DNA from: Nitrospirota bacterium
GTDB lineage: Bacteria; Nitrospirota_A; Leptospirillia; Leptospirillales; Leptospirillaceae
Direction: 5' to 3'
DNA length: 28,842 nucleotides
NCBI GenBank assembly: GCA_021844645.1
Contig: JAKBTA010000011.1
Location: 1 to 28,842 of the forward strand
The notes beneath the pieces are model-generated. The model did not search any database. It had not been told where the DNA came from and saw only the letters and a program-made list of their open reading frames with translations. Positions within the stretch are counted from its first letter, which is position 1. Each line of letters begins with the position of its first letter. Positions 15,010 to 23,441 of the stretch are shown piece after piece. The translations under genes and the position numbers were made by a program.

Positions 15010-16131
15010 TTGAAGTCCCAAAACGCCCGGATCAACTTCTCTGGGAACCTTTTCAAGAAAGAGGCAACCTTGCAGCTATTTACCTTTTCCTTAACCAAAG
15101 AGATCCTCGTTGGTGTCAGGCTTGAAGATATTCTCAAGATCCTCAAAGGAGACCAGCTGGTCCCCGGTTCCCGAGATGGCCTTCAGATAGGCTCTATCAA
15201 CGAAGTTGGTCTTCCTGCCGATGTTTTCGACTTAAGAAAAGCCTTCACAAAAGAAACGGACCAGTCACCTCCGGCCAGGCTTCTGGTGATCTCTTTTTCA
15301 AATGGAAAACGATTTGCCCTCGCAACGACCAAAATGGGAAAAGTGATTCGGGAAAAAACACCCAACGAAACAAAGACTCTTGAAAAGTCAGGTCTTCCTT
15401 TCCTGCGGTACTCAGATACGATCGATTCCCTTCCGGTTTATGTATTTGACCTGAAGAGCTTCGAAGAATATTTGGGACTTCTGTGTCTTGCTTCATCCTC
15501 CAAACCAGAGAAAGAAAAGCCTCCGATGACGATAAAATCAGGCCATCCTTTGCCAGGACAAGACGATCCCGAAGCTGACTTGTTAAGTCAGGTTGGAAAA
15601 ACCGCAAGGGAAATCCAGAAGATTCTCTCCATGTCTGACTCGATGATGGATACGATGAAGATGATGGAAACACACCTTCCCCAAACCTCTACCGGTCTCG
15701 AAGCTGTCTCGAAAATGACTGAAGAGGCAGCCCACAAGCTCCTTGAGGGATTTGAAAGGTCCCTGGAAACAAACAGGGAGCTAAAAGAAGCGGTTACCCG
15801 GATAAAGAACAACCCCCAGACACTCGAAACGGAAATACAGATTGTTGAATCCCTGCTCATGGAAGATGAGGAGAGAATTCTCCATGGGTTCGAGGCGATG
15901 GTCTTTCAGGACCTGGTGGGGCAAAACATCCGTAAAATGACCGGAACACTAAACGATCTCCAGAACAAGCTTCTGACGATCCTGATGGATCTATCACCTG
16001 GCCCGAGACATGAATCAGCCGCAAAAAACTTAGAACACAAGGCAGAAGAGCTGGACTTGAAGGGAACAGGCCACCCAACCGATGTCAATCAGACCGATGT
16101 CGACAAACTTCTGTCCGAATTTGGGTTCTAG
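15010..16131 (+). CDS. CheW-CheZ fusion: chemotaxis adaptor domain joined to CheY-P phosphatase domain
   Basis: The protein has 373 residues if the TTG at 15010 is used. A second TTG at 15070, with GAGG 5 bases upstream, gives 353 residues starting at QLFTFSL, the usual CheW beginning, and may be the true start. Residues about 22-155 follow the CheW pattern (ILVGVRLEDILKIL, GSINEVGLPADVFDLRKAF, RLLVISFSNGKRFALAT, LPVYVFDLKSF). Residues about 190-330 are a long helical hairpin like CheZ, with FQDLVGQNIRKM at 299-310. D301 and Q305 correspond to E. coli CheZ D143 and Q147, which dephosphorylate CheY-P. The last residues, TDVDKLLSEFGF, match the C-terminal CheY-binding helix of CheZ. The fusion should tie phosphatase activity to the receptor-kinase array. 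No other che gene is nearby. Confidence 0.85.
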   Translation: MKSQNARINFSGNLFKKEATLQLFTFSLTKEILVGVRLEDILKILKGDQLVPGSRDGLQIGSINEVGLPADVFDLRKAFTKETDQSPPARLLVISFSNGKRFALATTKMGKVIREKTPNETKTLEKSGLPFLRYSDTIDSLPVYVFDLKSFEEYLGLLCLASSSKPEKEKPPMTIKSGHPLPGQDDPEADLLSQVGKTAREIQKILSMSDSMMDTMKMMETHLPQTSTGLEAVSKMTEEAAHKLLEGFERSLETNRELKEAVTRIKNNPQTLETEIQIVESLLMEDEERILHGFEAMVFQDLVGQNIRKMTGTLNDLQNKLLTILMDLSPGPRHESAAKNLEHKAEELDLKGTGHPTDVNQTDVDKLLSEFGF

Positions 16132-16266
16132 CGTATAGACAACAGGTTCTCAGGCATTCTACCGCGCTTGAGCCACTTTTAAATCTTGTGGTAAGGTACA
16201 GGGGTGGAGAATGGTCTTCAAGACAAAATAAAATCAAACAGTTTTAGAACATGATAAGGAGTTAGG

Positions 16267-16506
16267 ATGGCAATCGTTCATTGTGCGCGTTGTGGGGCTG
16301 ATGCAGAGGGTCTTGAGCAACCCCCCTTTCCGTCAGGATTTGGAAAAGAGGTACAGGAGTCCGTCTGTAAAACGTGCTGGACTGCATGGGAGGATATGCG
16401 CGTCAAAGTAATCAATGAATATCGACTGAACCTGGGAACGCCAGAGCACAGAAACATGCTTGTCAATATTACCCGGGAGTTTCTGGGTCTCAAAAAACCA
16501 GAATAA
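16267..16506 (+). CDS. YggX-like Fe(II)-trafficking / oxidative damage protection protein with four cysteines
   Basis: The 79-residue protein starts with AAGGAG 6 bases before ATG. The second half (LINEYRLNLGTPEHR type, here VINEYRLNLGTPEHRNML, then REFLG) matches YggX, which protects iron-sulfur proteins from oxidants and may deliver Fe(II). The N-terminal half shows CARC (C6, C9) and CKTC (C34, C37), a rubredoxin- or zinc-ribbon-like pair. Gammaproteobacterial YggX, at about 90 residues, keeps a single functional cysteine. The four-cysteine form could bind Zn or Fe tightly. It is the last gene before the shared terminator. In an iron-rich habitat such a protein would make sense, but that is inference. 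Confidence 0.82.
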   Translation: MAIVHCARCGADAEGLEQPPFPSGFGKEVQESVCKTCWTAWEDMRVKVINEYRLNLGTPEHRNMLVNITREFLGLKKPE

Positions 16507-16537
16507 ACCAACACCAGAAGCCGCCTCAGAACACATC

Positions 16538-16567
16538 AAAAAGCCGGTCATGTACGACCGGCTTTTT
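16538..16567. terminator. Bidirectional rho-independent terminator
   Basis: AAAAAGCCGGTC (16538-16549) pairs perfectly with GACCGGCTTTTT (16556-16567) around a six-base loop. The A and T runs on both sides give a U tract on either strand. It lies 31 bases after the yggX-like stop on the plus strand and 4 bases after the last gene of the minus-strand operon, so it closes both convergent units. Confidence 0.93.
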
Positions 16568-16571
16568 GATC

Positions 16572-17384
16572 TCAAATCTCTCCAAGCTCCTGAATTAAAG
16601 CGAGATGCTTCCGGGCACCGGGTCCATAAGGAAGCACCAGTGTTACCGGGAATCCCCCTTCGAAGAGCAGAGAGCGAATTTTTTCTTCCCGGCGCCCCAA
16701 CCACATCTGAAACTCCATCATCCTCGGATGAGCATTCTGGAGCTTCGATGCGCCTTGCAAAATCTCTTCATCATGAGTCGCAAGAGCAAACATGGCGCCC
16801 TCAGAAAATAACCACTCCATATAACTTTGGTATTTTCTCCTGATCTGCGCCGGGTCATCGGTTCCAGGTTCAGTCGATACCGGAAACTTCCCTTTGACCA
16901 GACGGACTCTCGCCCTTTTGTTCAGGATCGTCTCCAGATCTTTATCTGTTCGATCAAGCCTCGCCTGAAGAGTTATCGACAAATGTGCAAACTTCTTCCT
17001 CAATTCCAGAAACGTATCGAGTGTCTCCCCCACTCTCGGGCCCTCTTCCATATCAATCCAGCAACCGATTGAATACTCTTCCGCTGCAGTGATTGCAGCG
17101 CGGAGATGATCCATCGCATGGTTTCCTGAAGATGGATACCCTGATTGCGACAGGGAAAATGAAATTCCGCCCCGAATCATCGTGAGCCCCATCTGATGGG
17201 AAAGCTCTTTTATCTCCTGCAGAAAAAGTTCTCCATCCGCCTCGCCATTATCAGAGAGCATCGGCAAAAGAATTGTGCCGATCCCCTCCTTGTTCAAAAG
17301 TTTGGCCCGTTCAAGGGCTTCTTGTCTCGTCTCTCCTGCCAGATAACGTTTTTCCAGGGTATTTGAAGGGGAACTCTCCGACAT
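16572..17384 (-). CDS. Proline dehydrogenase-like protein, divergent
   Basis: The 270-residue protein has the PRODH barrel pattern: RYLAGETRQEAL near the N-terminus, WIDMEEGPRVGETLDTFLEL, ITLQARLDRTDKDLETIL, RVRLVKGKF, ALATHDEEIL, MEFQMWLGRREEKIRSLLFEGG and VTLVLPYGPG. PRODH oxidises proline to pyrroline-5-carboxylate using FAD and passes electrons to quinone. The last helix normally carries a YxxRRxxE motif that binds the proline carboxylate. Here PYGPGARKHLALIQELGEI lacks the Arg pair, so substrate or activity may differ. The start has GGAG 6 bases upstream. It is 35 bases behind the SNF2 gene and ends at the shared terminator. No pyrroline-5-carboxylate dehydrogenase gene is in the window. 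Confidence 0.78.
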   Translation of the reverse strand: MSESSPSNTLEKRYLAGETRQEALERAKLLNKEGIGTILLPMLSDNGEADGELFLQEIKELSHQMGLTMIRGGISFSLSQSGYPSSGNHAMDHLRAAITAAEEYSIGCWIDMEEGPRVGETLDTFLELRKKFAHLSITLQARLDRTDKDLETILNKRARVRLVKGKFPVSTEPGTDDPAQIRRKYQSYMEWLFSEGAMFALATHDEEILQGASKLQNAHPRMMEFQMWLGRREEKIRSLLFEGGFPVTLVLPYGPGARKHLALIQELGEI

Positions 17385-17419
17385 TTTTTCTCCATATTAT
17401 AAAAAGTGCGTTTTTGATC

Positions 17420-20400
17420 TTAAAAGAGATCTCCCTCGCTTGAAAGCAAAGATTCTATTTCCGCCAAATCCAGCCCCTCAACCAAGTCAAACCTTTCATC
17501 TGCCATGACTTTTGCAAAAAGGGCAAGTTTTTTTTCTTTGAGCCTTGCCACATGCTCTTCAACAGTTCCTCGTGTAAGGAAACGGTAAACAAAAACAGTC
17601 CTGTTTTGACCGATCCGATGAGCCCTGTCTGTTGCCTGATTTTCGACCTGTGGATTCCACCAGGGATCATAATGAAAAACATAATCCGCATTAGTCAAGG
17701 TCAGCCCGACACCTCCCGCCTTGAGACTTGCCAAAAACAGCCTTGGAGCATCGTCCCCCTGCTTCTGAAAAGAGTCGACCATTTTTTGCCTCTCAAGAAG
17801 TGACGTCCCCCCATCAAGACGGAGGACGGGGACCCGCTCCGACTTGAAATATTCCTCAAATCGATCAAGGACACCCACAAACTGAGAGAAAAGAATCACT
17901 CCATGGCCATCTTCCAATGCTTCCGAAATTTTTTCTTTTACCGTCTGAAATTTTGCAGGACCACCCATATGGAGGGGAGGAATATCTTTCACCAGCTCGG
18001 GGTGACAGCAGTATCGCCTCAGTGTCATTAAAAGCGAAAACACCCCAAGGCGATAAGCTCCTGCGTTGACCTGCTTCAGGCTATCCCGTCCTTGATCCTT
18101 GAGTTTTCTGTACTGATGGCGCTCTTCCGGCGTTGGATCTATCCAGTAATCAATGATGACTTTTTCCGGCAGGTCTTTTAAAACATTTTCTTTCGTTCGC
18201 CTCAGGATCAGTGGAGAGATCAATGAACGAAGAAGATTGACCCCGTCTACACCCAATGCCCCGGAACCTCCATTCTGGACAAATATTCTTTCAAACCGCC
18301 GCCTGCTCCCCAGAAGTCCTGGCATGACAAAAGCAAAGATCGACCAAAGGTCTACCAGATGATTTTCAACCGGTGTGCCTGATAAAGCAAGCTTAAAAGA
18401 AGACTTCAGGGAAAACATCGCGGTCGCAATCCCGGAGGCCGGGTTTTTCATGATCTGGGCTTCGTCCGCGATGATTGAGTGAAAACGAACCTTAGAGATT
18501 TCATCCAGATCATTTCTGACTGTCCCATAGGTAGAAAGAATAACGTCGGCCATTAAAGCCCTGCTCCAGCGCTCCCGTCTTAACGGACCATGATGAATCG
18601 CAGAGGTCAGGGTCGGAGCATGTTTGGAAATTTCTTTCTCCCAGTTAAAAAGAAGAGTTGCGGGAAGAACGACCAGAGATGGAGGAAGTTTCTCCCCCTG
18701 TTTTTTGGCCTGTTCAACCTCAAGAACAAGCTCAGCGAGAACCGTTAGTGTTTTTCCAAGCCCCATCTCATCGGCAAGAATCCCTCCCAACCCTGACAAT
18801 CGGAGAGAATGTATCCACGCTGCTCCTTCCCTTTGATAATCCCTGAGAGGAACCTTGATTGACCTGTCCAGAACAAAAGATTCTTCGCTTGACAGATCTG
18901 AAGTCTGAAAGGGCGTTAAATGACCCGAAAGGTCATCATCTATCTGAAAGGGAAGGTCAGGACGGCTTTTGAGCAAGATGGATCCGTAATACTGGCTGAT
19001 GACTGCCCGACCTTCCTGATCCGTTTCCAGAAGCACTGAAAGGTCTTGGATTTTCTGATGAAGTTCGAGATCCATCAAAACAGAAAAGTTGTCAGAAAGA
19101 TGGTAAACAGAATCCCCCATCTCCCCCGGCAGATGTGGCATATCCCAGATCCGGTCCTTCGCCTTTAAAACACAATGAACAGAAATGGGATTATTGAGCC
19201 CATGATCTAATTGGGACACAGATCCAGCCGGGGATAAAATGGCAAGAAGTTCCACATCTCCTGAGTACAAGAGATGTTCGGATGATTCGATTTGCCCGAC
19301 AGAAAATCCCGACCTCTTAAGGGCAGGTAATATTTTCTGATAAAAAATGCTCCTGTCTTCTTTCGCAAAAGATATCCATGGCTCCGTTGAACCCCGCCCA
19401 ATCGTTTTTTCCAGGATATTCCGGCAGAAAAGCTCTTTCTGCCGATCCCTGTGAATCAGACAGATCTGGTCCGGGAATCTGGCATCATCGCTCCACAAAA
19501 CATCTCCGAATGCAAGTCGCTGTGGACCAAATAATGCGACACTCTTTCCTCCAGATCGAAGATAAGGAAAAATATTGACCCCTTTTCGATGGAAATCCCG
19601 GATATCGACACAAGCTTCCCACTTTTCTCCATCTAAAGTTACCGGAGGATAAGAATATCCTTCCAAGCAGAAAGACAAACACTGTTCCGAAGTTAAGAAT
19701 CGGGATCGATGCAAAAGATCCTCCGGGTGAAGATAAAAAGATTCCTTCAGAAAAGAGGACAACTGCTCAGGAAGTCTTTCATTGACAAAAAACAGGGTAT
19801 TTCCCGGCAACAAAATACAGGACAAGGGGCCCAACAAAAAAAACTTGACCGACGAAGATGGATAGCTCTTCCCGGAGACCACCCATGAAGCATCAAGGCT
19901 GATTGTTCTGCTATCCGGATCCGGGATCCACCTCCCCATCCATTTAAAGATGCCCACCGCAAATGTAAGGGGAGAGCACAGACCTCCATGGTTTATTTCG
20001 AGAAGAAATAGATTTTCCGTTAAGAGGCGTTTTAAAGACTCAACGGATTTTGGACGATAAAGATTGACCTGGCGACCGATGACGGAGATGACCTTGTCAA
20101 TTTGAAAGCATAGCTCCAGCTCCAGGAAAAACTTGCCGTCAGATCGATAAGAATACCCTGGCAGGCGGCTACGAAGACTGAAAACTCTCGTCGTTTCGAG
20201 ATCAATGGGTACATGATTGCGATCTACCAGAATAAAGCCTCTGTCACCCTGTTCTTCATACCATAACAACCTGTCAGGGATTTGCACCCGTGGTTCCGAT
20301 GCTAAAAACTCTGGCTCGCCAGCATGATTTTTAGAAGAAGTATGATTGAACCGGTCGAAAATTTGGTTTTTTAAAGGTTTTCCAGGGGGAAAAGGGCATT

Positions 20401-20704
20401 GATCACTTTCAAGGCAATAGGCAATAGCTGAAATAACATGAGAACAGGCTACAGATAATTCTGAGTAGATTTCAGGAGAACAGGATGAGCAGGATATTTC
20501 CCGATACGAATTTTTATCTCCCAGATAGACTGCTATCTGACGACTATCCCTTGTACCATATAACACCTTAACCCATAAAGGAGAATGAGATGTCTTGACT
20601 TCTTCGAGAGTCGCATCTTTCTGAAAAGAAAGCGCACTTGAGAAAAGCAGGGAGCCTACTTGGGTTCTTAATTCGGATAACGTTTTCGGCCAAGTCGACT
20701 TCAT
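17420..20704 (-). CDS. SNF2-family DNA-dependent ATPase with SWIM-like zinc finger
   Basis: The 1094-residue protein is a bacterial Swi2/Snf2 ATPase (RapA/HepA superfamily). The N-terminal region has C72-x2-C75-x11-C87-x-H89, close to the SWIM finger but with CxxC in place of CxC. The helicase core shows ADEMGLGKT (Walker A, near 645), STYGTVRND, ADEAQIMKN (Walker B, DEAQ form, near 745) and LSGTPVENHLVDLWSIF. The second lobe shows VILFSQFV, VLRLDGG, SLKAGGVGLTLTNADYVFHYDPWWNP and DRAHRIGQ (near 1028). Such proteins remodel protein-DNA complexes in transcription or repair, although no substrate is known here. The start has AGGA 5 bases upstream. It lies in the same direction as lexA, two genes downstream of it, which hints at a repair role but does not prove it. 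Confidence 0.93.
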   Translation of the reverse strand: MKSTWPKTLSELRTQVGSLLFSSALSFQKDATLEEVKTSHSPLWVKVLYGTRDSRQIAVYLGDKNSYREISCSSCSPEIYSELSVACSHVISAIAYCLESDQCPFPPGKPLKNQIFDRFNHTSSKNHAGEPEFLASEPRVQIPDRLLWYEEQGDRGFILVDRNHVPIDLETTRVFSLRSRLPGYSYRSDGKFFLELELCFQIDKVISVIGRQVNLYRPKSVESLKRLLTENLFLLEINHGGLCSPLTFAVGIFKWMGRWIPDPDSRTISLDASWVVSGKSYPSSSVKFFLLGPLSCILLPGNTLFFVNERLPEQLSSFLKESFYLHPEDLLHRSRFLTSEQCLSFCLEGYSYPPVTLDGEKWEACVDIRDFHRKGVNIFPYLRSGGKSVALFGPQRLAFGDVLWSDDARFPDQICLIHRDRQKELFCRNILEKTIGRGSTEPWISFAKEDRSIFYQKILPALKRSGFSVGQIESSEHLLYSGDVELLAILSPAGSVSQLDHGLNNPISVHCVLKAKDRIWDMPHLPGEMGDSVYHLSDNFSVLMDLELHQKIQDLSVLLETDQEGRAVISQYYGSILLKSRPDLPFQIDDDLSGHLTPFQTSDLSSEESFVLDRSIKVPLRDYQREGAAWIHSLRLSGLGGILADEMGLGKTLTVLAELVLEVEQAKKQGEKLPPSLVVLPATLLFNWEKEISKHAPTLTSAIHHGPLRRERWSRALMADVILSTYGTVRNDLDEISKVRFHSIIADEAQIMKNPASGIATAMFSLKSSFKLALSGTPVENHLVDLWSIFAFVMPGLLGSRRRFERIFVQNGGSGALGVDGVNLLRSLISPLILRRTKENVLKDLPEKVIIDYWIDPTPEERHQYRKLKDQGRDSLKQVNAGAYRLGVFSLLMTLRRYCCHPELVKDIPPLHMGGPAKFQTVKEKISEALEDGHGVILFSQFVGVLDRFEEYFKSERVPVLRLDGGTSLLERQKMVDSFQKQGDDAPRLFLASLKAGGVGLTLTNADYVFHYDPWWNPQVENQATDRAHRIGQNRTVFVYRFLTRGTVEEHVARLKEKKLALFAKVMADERFDLVEGLDLAEIESLLSSEGDLF

Positions 20705-20783
20705 CTCTGTCCTGTGAGCAAAAGAGGGAAAAACATTCTGTCGTGGAATGAGCCGAGGTCAAAAAAGAGGAATAAACAGATAT

Positions 20784-21245
20784 TTATAGAGTACTTCCAA
20801 GCTCTTTGATCAAAAGAAGAGCCGAAAAAAGCAGGGCAAGCACCAGTGCTCCTCCAATAATCAGGAAAGCTCTTCTCTTGTCCAGTTCATGCGCATCATG
20901 CGAAACTTTTTTAAAATGACCTGAGATGTTGGTTCGGCCCATAAGAGCATCAACAACGCAAAAAGAAAGGAAGCTCTGGAGGAATGTCAATGCCGTGATA
21001 AAAGAAAGTATGATCAGTCCAGTTGTAAAAAGAAGAGGGTGATTGAGGACTGAAGGCCATTGCTCATTGTAGATAATGACAGCAACAAATCCTAAAAAAG
21101 CCACACCCCCCCTCAATGCCCTGCCTTTAGGGCTAATGTTTCGAATGCCAGGGCAATATTTTTTCGAATCAGGCCCAAGATCATCCAGGGATGTGGGTAT
21201 TTCAGAGTCGTCATCACCATTTGGAGTGTTCTTCTCAGAAACCAT
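20784..21245 (-). CDS. Small three-helix membrane protein of unknown function
   Basis: The 153-residue protein starts inside the end of lexA (11-base overlap), so the two are probably translated together. A polar N-terminal segment of about 40 residues is followed by likely membrane helices at about 46-60 (GVAFLGFVAVIIY), 69-98 (LLFTTGLIILSFITALTFL) and 124-146 (FLIIGGALVLALLFSALLLI), with a charged loop rich in His, Lys and Asp between the second and third. The order GRALRGG, helix, then QSFLSFCVVDALMG loosely recalls DUF2892 membrane proteins, but the match is weak. It is not an inhibitor of known type such as SulA, which is soluble. Function unknown. Confidence 0.75.
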   Translation of the reverse strand: MVSEKNTPNGDDDSEIPTSLDDLGPDSKKYCPGIRNISPKGRALRGGVAFLGFVAVIIYNEQWPSVLNHPLLFTTGLIILSFITALTFLQSFLSFCVVDALMGRTNISGHFKKVSHDAHELDKRRAFLIIGGALVLALLFSALLLIKELGSTL

Positions 21246-21927
21246 TGGACCGACCGCCTGTTCGCGCTATGGACCTGAATAGACCGATCATTCTTCCTTG
21301 AACCAGTCCTGACTCATCTTCCGGCAACACGATTCGATCAGGATAGGCTGGATTTGCTGCCCTTAGAATAAGCCTGCCCTTATCGTGGATATACGTTTTT
21401 AACGTCATCTCCCCCTGAATTTGCGCAACAATAATATCACCATTAGACACTGTCTCACATTTTTTTATGAATGCAAGATCCCCTTCATGAATCCCGACCC
21501 CGGTCATGCTATCGCCAATAACGCTTAATACATAATCCGGTTTTTCCGAAAGAAACGAAGCTGGAATGGTGATTTTCCCGTCAGAGAGCAAATCTGACCC
21601 GGTTGCTACACCGGCACGAATACGCCCGATTCTGGGTACGGTAAGCCATTCAGGAGAAGCATATTCATCCTGAAAAGACGATGCTTTAGGTGTTAGACGT
21701 ATACCTCGCGCTTTCCCCGGAATCTTTTGTATGTAGCCTTTTTTTTCAAGGGCCTCAAGATGGGTTCCAGCACTCTTAGGGTAAGGAATCCCCAAATGAT
21801 TCGCGATTTCGGTAATGGTGGGAGGAGAAGAGTTCTCTCTCATCCATGAAAGGATAAAACGGAGAACCTCCTCCTGTCGCTCAGTTAATGGTTTGGTTTT
21901 TTTTAACTTTTCACCATCTAGTATCAT
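21235..21927 (-). CDS. lexA: LexA repressor
   Basis: LexA represses the SOS regulon and cleaves itself when RecA filaments form. The 230-residue protein has an N-terminal winged helix-turn-helix (about 13-75; LTERQEEVLRFIL, PPTITEIANHLGI, AGTHLEALEKKGYI). The cleavage site is A105-G106 in GRIRAGVATG. The protease dyad is S140 (GDSM) and K177 (MTLKTY). Length is slightly above the usual 200-210 because of an insert before the cleavage region. AGGGG lies 8 bases before ATG. It begins 11 bases after the nuoN stop, so it has no room for its own promoter outside nuoN. A TCCCCT-TT-AGGGGA dyad (21933-21946) covers its ribosome site. Confidence 0.95.
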   Translation of the reverse strand: MILDGEKLKKTKPLTERQEEVLRFILSWMRENSSPPTITEIANHLGIPYPKSAGTHLEALEKKGYIQKIPGKARGIRLTPKASSFQDEYASPEWLTVPRIGRIRAGVATGSDLLSDGKITIPASFLSEKPDYVLSVIGDSMTGVGIHEGDLAFIKKCETVSNGDIIVAQIQGEMTLKTYIHDKGRLILRAANPAYPDRIVLPEDESGLVQGRMIGLFRSIARTGGRSNGF

Positions 21928-21932
21928 CAGGG

Positions 21933-21946
21933 TCCCCTTTAGGGGA
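21933..21946 (-). promoter_or_regulatory. Dyad over the nuoN stop and lexA ribosome site
   Basis: Six-base arms TCCCCT and AGGGGA are separated by TT. The stretch covers the nuoN stop codon (21939-21941) and the AGGGG ribosome site of lexA. As RNA it could form a short hairpin hiding that site until ribosomes finishing nuoN open it, which would couple the two genes. As DNA it could be a repressor operator. It does not match the E. coli (CTGT-N8-ACAG) or Bacillus (GAAC-N4-GTTC) LexA boxes. Confidence 0.35.
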
Positions 21947-23384
21947 TAAAAATCGCAAGAGAAGACTTGATGTACTCAACAAATGGAGTTGGGTAGACCC
22001 CCAGAAAAACCGTCATACCTGCTGTCAGAAGGAGGCCAAGCCTGCCCAATGAGGATGATTTGAATTCGACGGCGCTCTCCGGATCCTTCATATACATTAG
22101 CATGACTATTCGAAGGTAGTAAAAAGCTCCGATTGCGGCAAAAATGATACCGACAACGGCAAGCCATGCATAGCCAGCATGAATGACCGCAAAAAAGACA
22201 TAGAATTTTGCAAGGAAGCCTCCAAAAGGAGGTATCCCCGCCAAGGAAAACATAAACACCAACATAGCAAATGCCGCAACAGGATGTCTTTTATGAAGAC
22301 CTACAAGGTCTGATATTTCCTCACCCTCTTCCCCGGATTTTCTCAGCATGAGAACAATACCAAAAGCACCCAGTGTCATGAACATATAGACAAAGAGATA
22401 AAACATGAGGGCAAAAAGAGACTCCCTGTTTGGTTGCAAAAGAGCCATGGAGGCATAACCGGCGTGGCCAATAGAAGAGTACGCCAGCATTCTTTTAATA
22501 TTGGTTTGCCGAAGTGCAACGAGATTCCCCACAAGCATAGAAAGGATTGAAAGGATAACAATCAGGATATTCCAGTCAATTTTATCAGCAGAAAAAGAAA
22601 CCCAGAAGACTCGAAGAAAGACTCCGAATGCGGCAATTTTTGAAGCAGTGGACATAAATCCGGTAACAACGGTAGGAGCCCCTTCATAGACATCCGGAGT
22701 CCACATATGAAAGGGTGCAGCAGATATCTTGAAGGCAAACCCAACGAGAGTCAGGACAATCCCAAGGAGGATCATCGGCTTTAAAGAACCCGGATTGGCA
22801 ACAAAAGCAGCGATGCCGGAGATAGTCTCGGTGCCAGTTGCACCATAGAGGAAGGAAATGCCAAAGAGGAAGATGGCCGCAGAAAATGCCCCAAGAAGAA
22901 AATATTTGAAAGAAGCCTCAACAGATCGATGAGATCCACGCTTGAGTCCCACCATAACATAGAAGCAAAGGCTCATGAGCTCAATGCCAAGGAACAAAGT
23001 AATCAGGTCCCCCGCCGAAACCATAACCATCATGCCGACGGTGGAAAAAAGAATGAATGCGTAGTATTCCCCGATATGAATATCTTCACGATCAAGATAT
23101 GGCAAGGAAAACAGGATCGTAATAATGGCGGCAATATATATGATCATCTTGAAGAAGTTTGAAAAAGGATCAATGATATAAAGCCCCTGATATAGCGGTA
23201 GTCCCTTCCCATTAAGCCCGTACGACGCAATCATCGCAAACAGAAGGGATGCAATCGTAAAATAGGCGAGCCAGGAGCGTTTTTCGCTGGGGATCATTGT
23301 GTCAAGGATTAGTATCACACACCCAAAAAACGTCAGATAAATTTCTGGCATCGTCCCAAGAATATTTACCAGAGAAAAAGACAT
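21939..23384 (-). CDS. nuoN: NADH-quinone oxidoreductase subunit N
   Basis: NuoN is one of three antiporter-like proton-pumping subunits in the membrane arm of complex I. The 481-residue protein has about 14 membrane helices. Family signatures are visible: FSLPYLDREDIHIGEYYAFILFSTVGMM, FLGIELMSLCFYVMVGL (helix 5 Glu), FKISAAPFHMWTPDVYEGAP with the helix 7 Lys, and IKRMLAYSSIGHAGY. The start follows GAGGGGG at 4 bases. It lies 57 bases downstream of nuoM and is the last nuo gene; lexA follows at once. Confidence 0.96.
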   Translation of the reverse strand: MSFSLVNILGTMPEIYLTFFGCVILILDTMIPSEKRSWLAYFTIASLLFAMIASYGLNGKGLPLYQGLYIIDPFSNFFKMIIYIAAIITILFSLPYLDREDIHIGEYYAFILFSTVGMMVMVSAGDLITLFLGIELMSLCFYVMVGLKRGSHRSVEASFKYFLLGAFSAAIFLFGISFLYGATGTETISGIAAFVANPGSLKPMILLGIVLTLVGFAFKISAAPFHMWTPDVYEGAPTVVTGFMSTASKIAAFGVFLRVFWVSFSADKIDWNILIVILSILSMLVGNLVALRQTNIKRMLAYSSIGHAGYASMALLQPNRESLFALMFYLFVYMFMTLGAFGIVLMLRKSGEEGEEISDLVGLHKRHPVAAFAMLVFMFSLAGIPPFGGFLAKFYVFFAVIHAGYAWLAVVGIIFAAIGAFYYLRIVMLMYMKDPESAVEFKSSSLGRLGLLLTAGMTVFLGVYPTPFVEYIKSSLAIFIP

Positions 23385-23441
23385 TAGACCCCCTCAATCA
23401 ATTTCCTTTAATCAGCACCAGACAAAAATCATTAAACCTGT

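Noticed and set aside
21940..22100. Known-type SOS box upstream of lexA
   Set aside because: I found neither CTGT-N8-ACAG nor GAAC-N4-GTTC there; only the unassigned dyad over the ribosome site.
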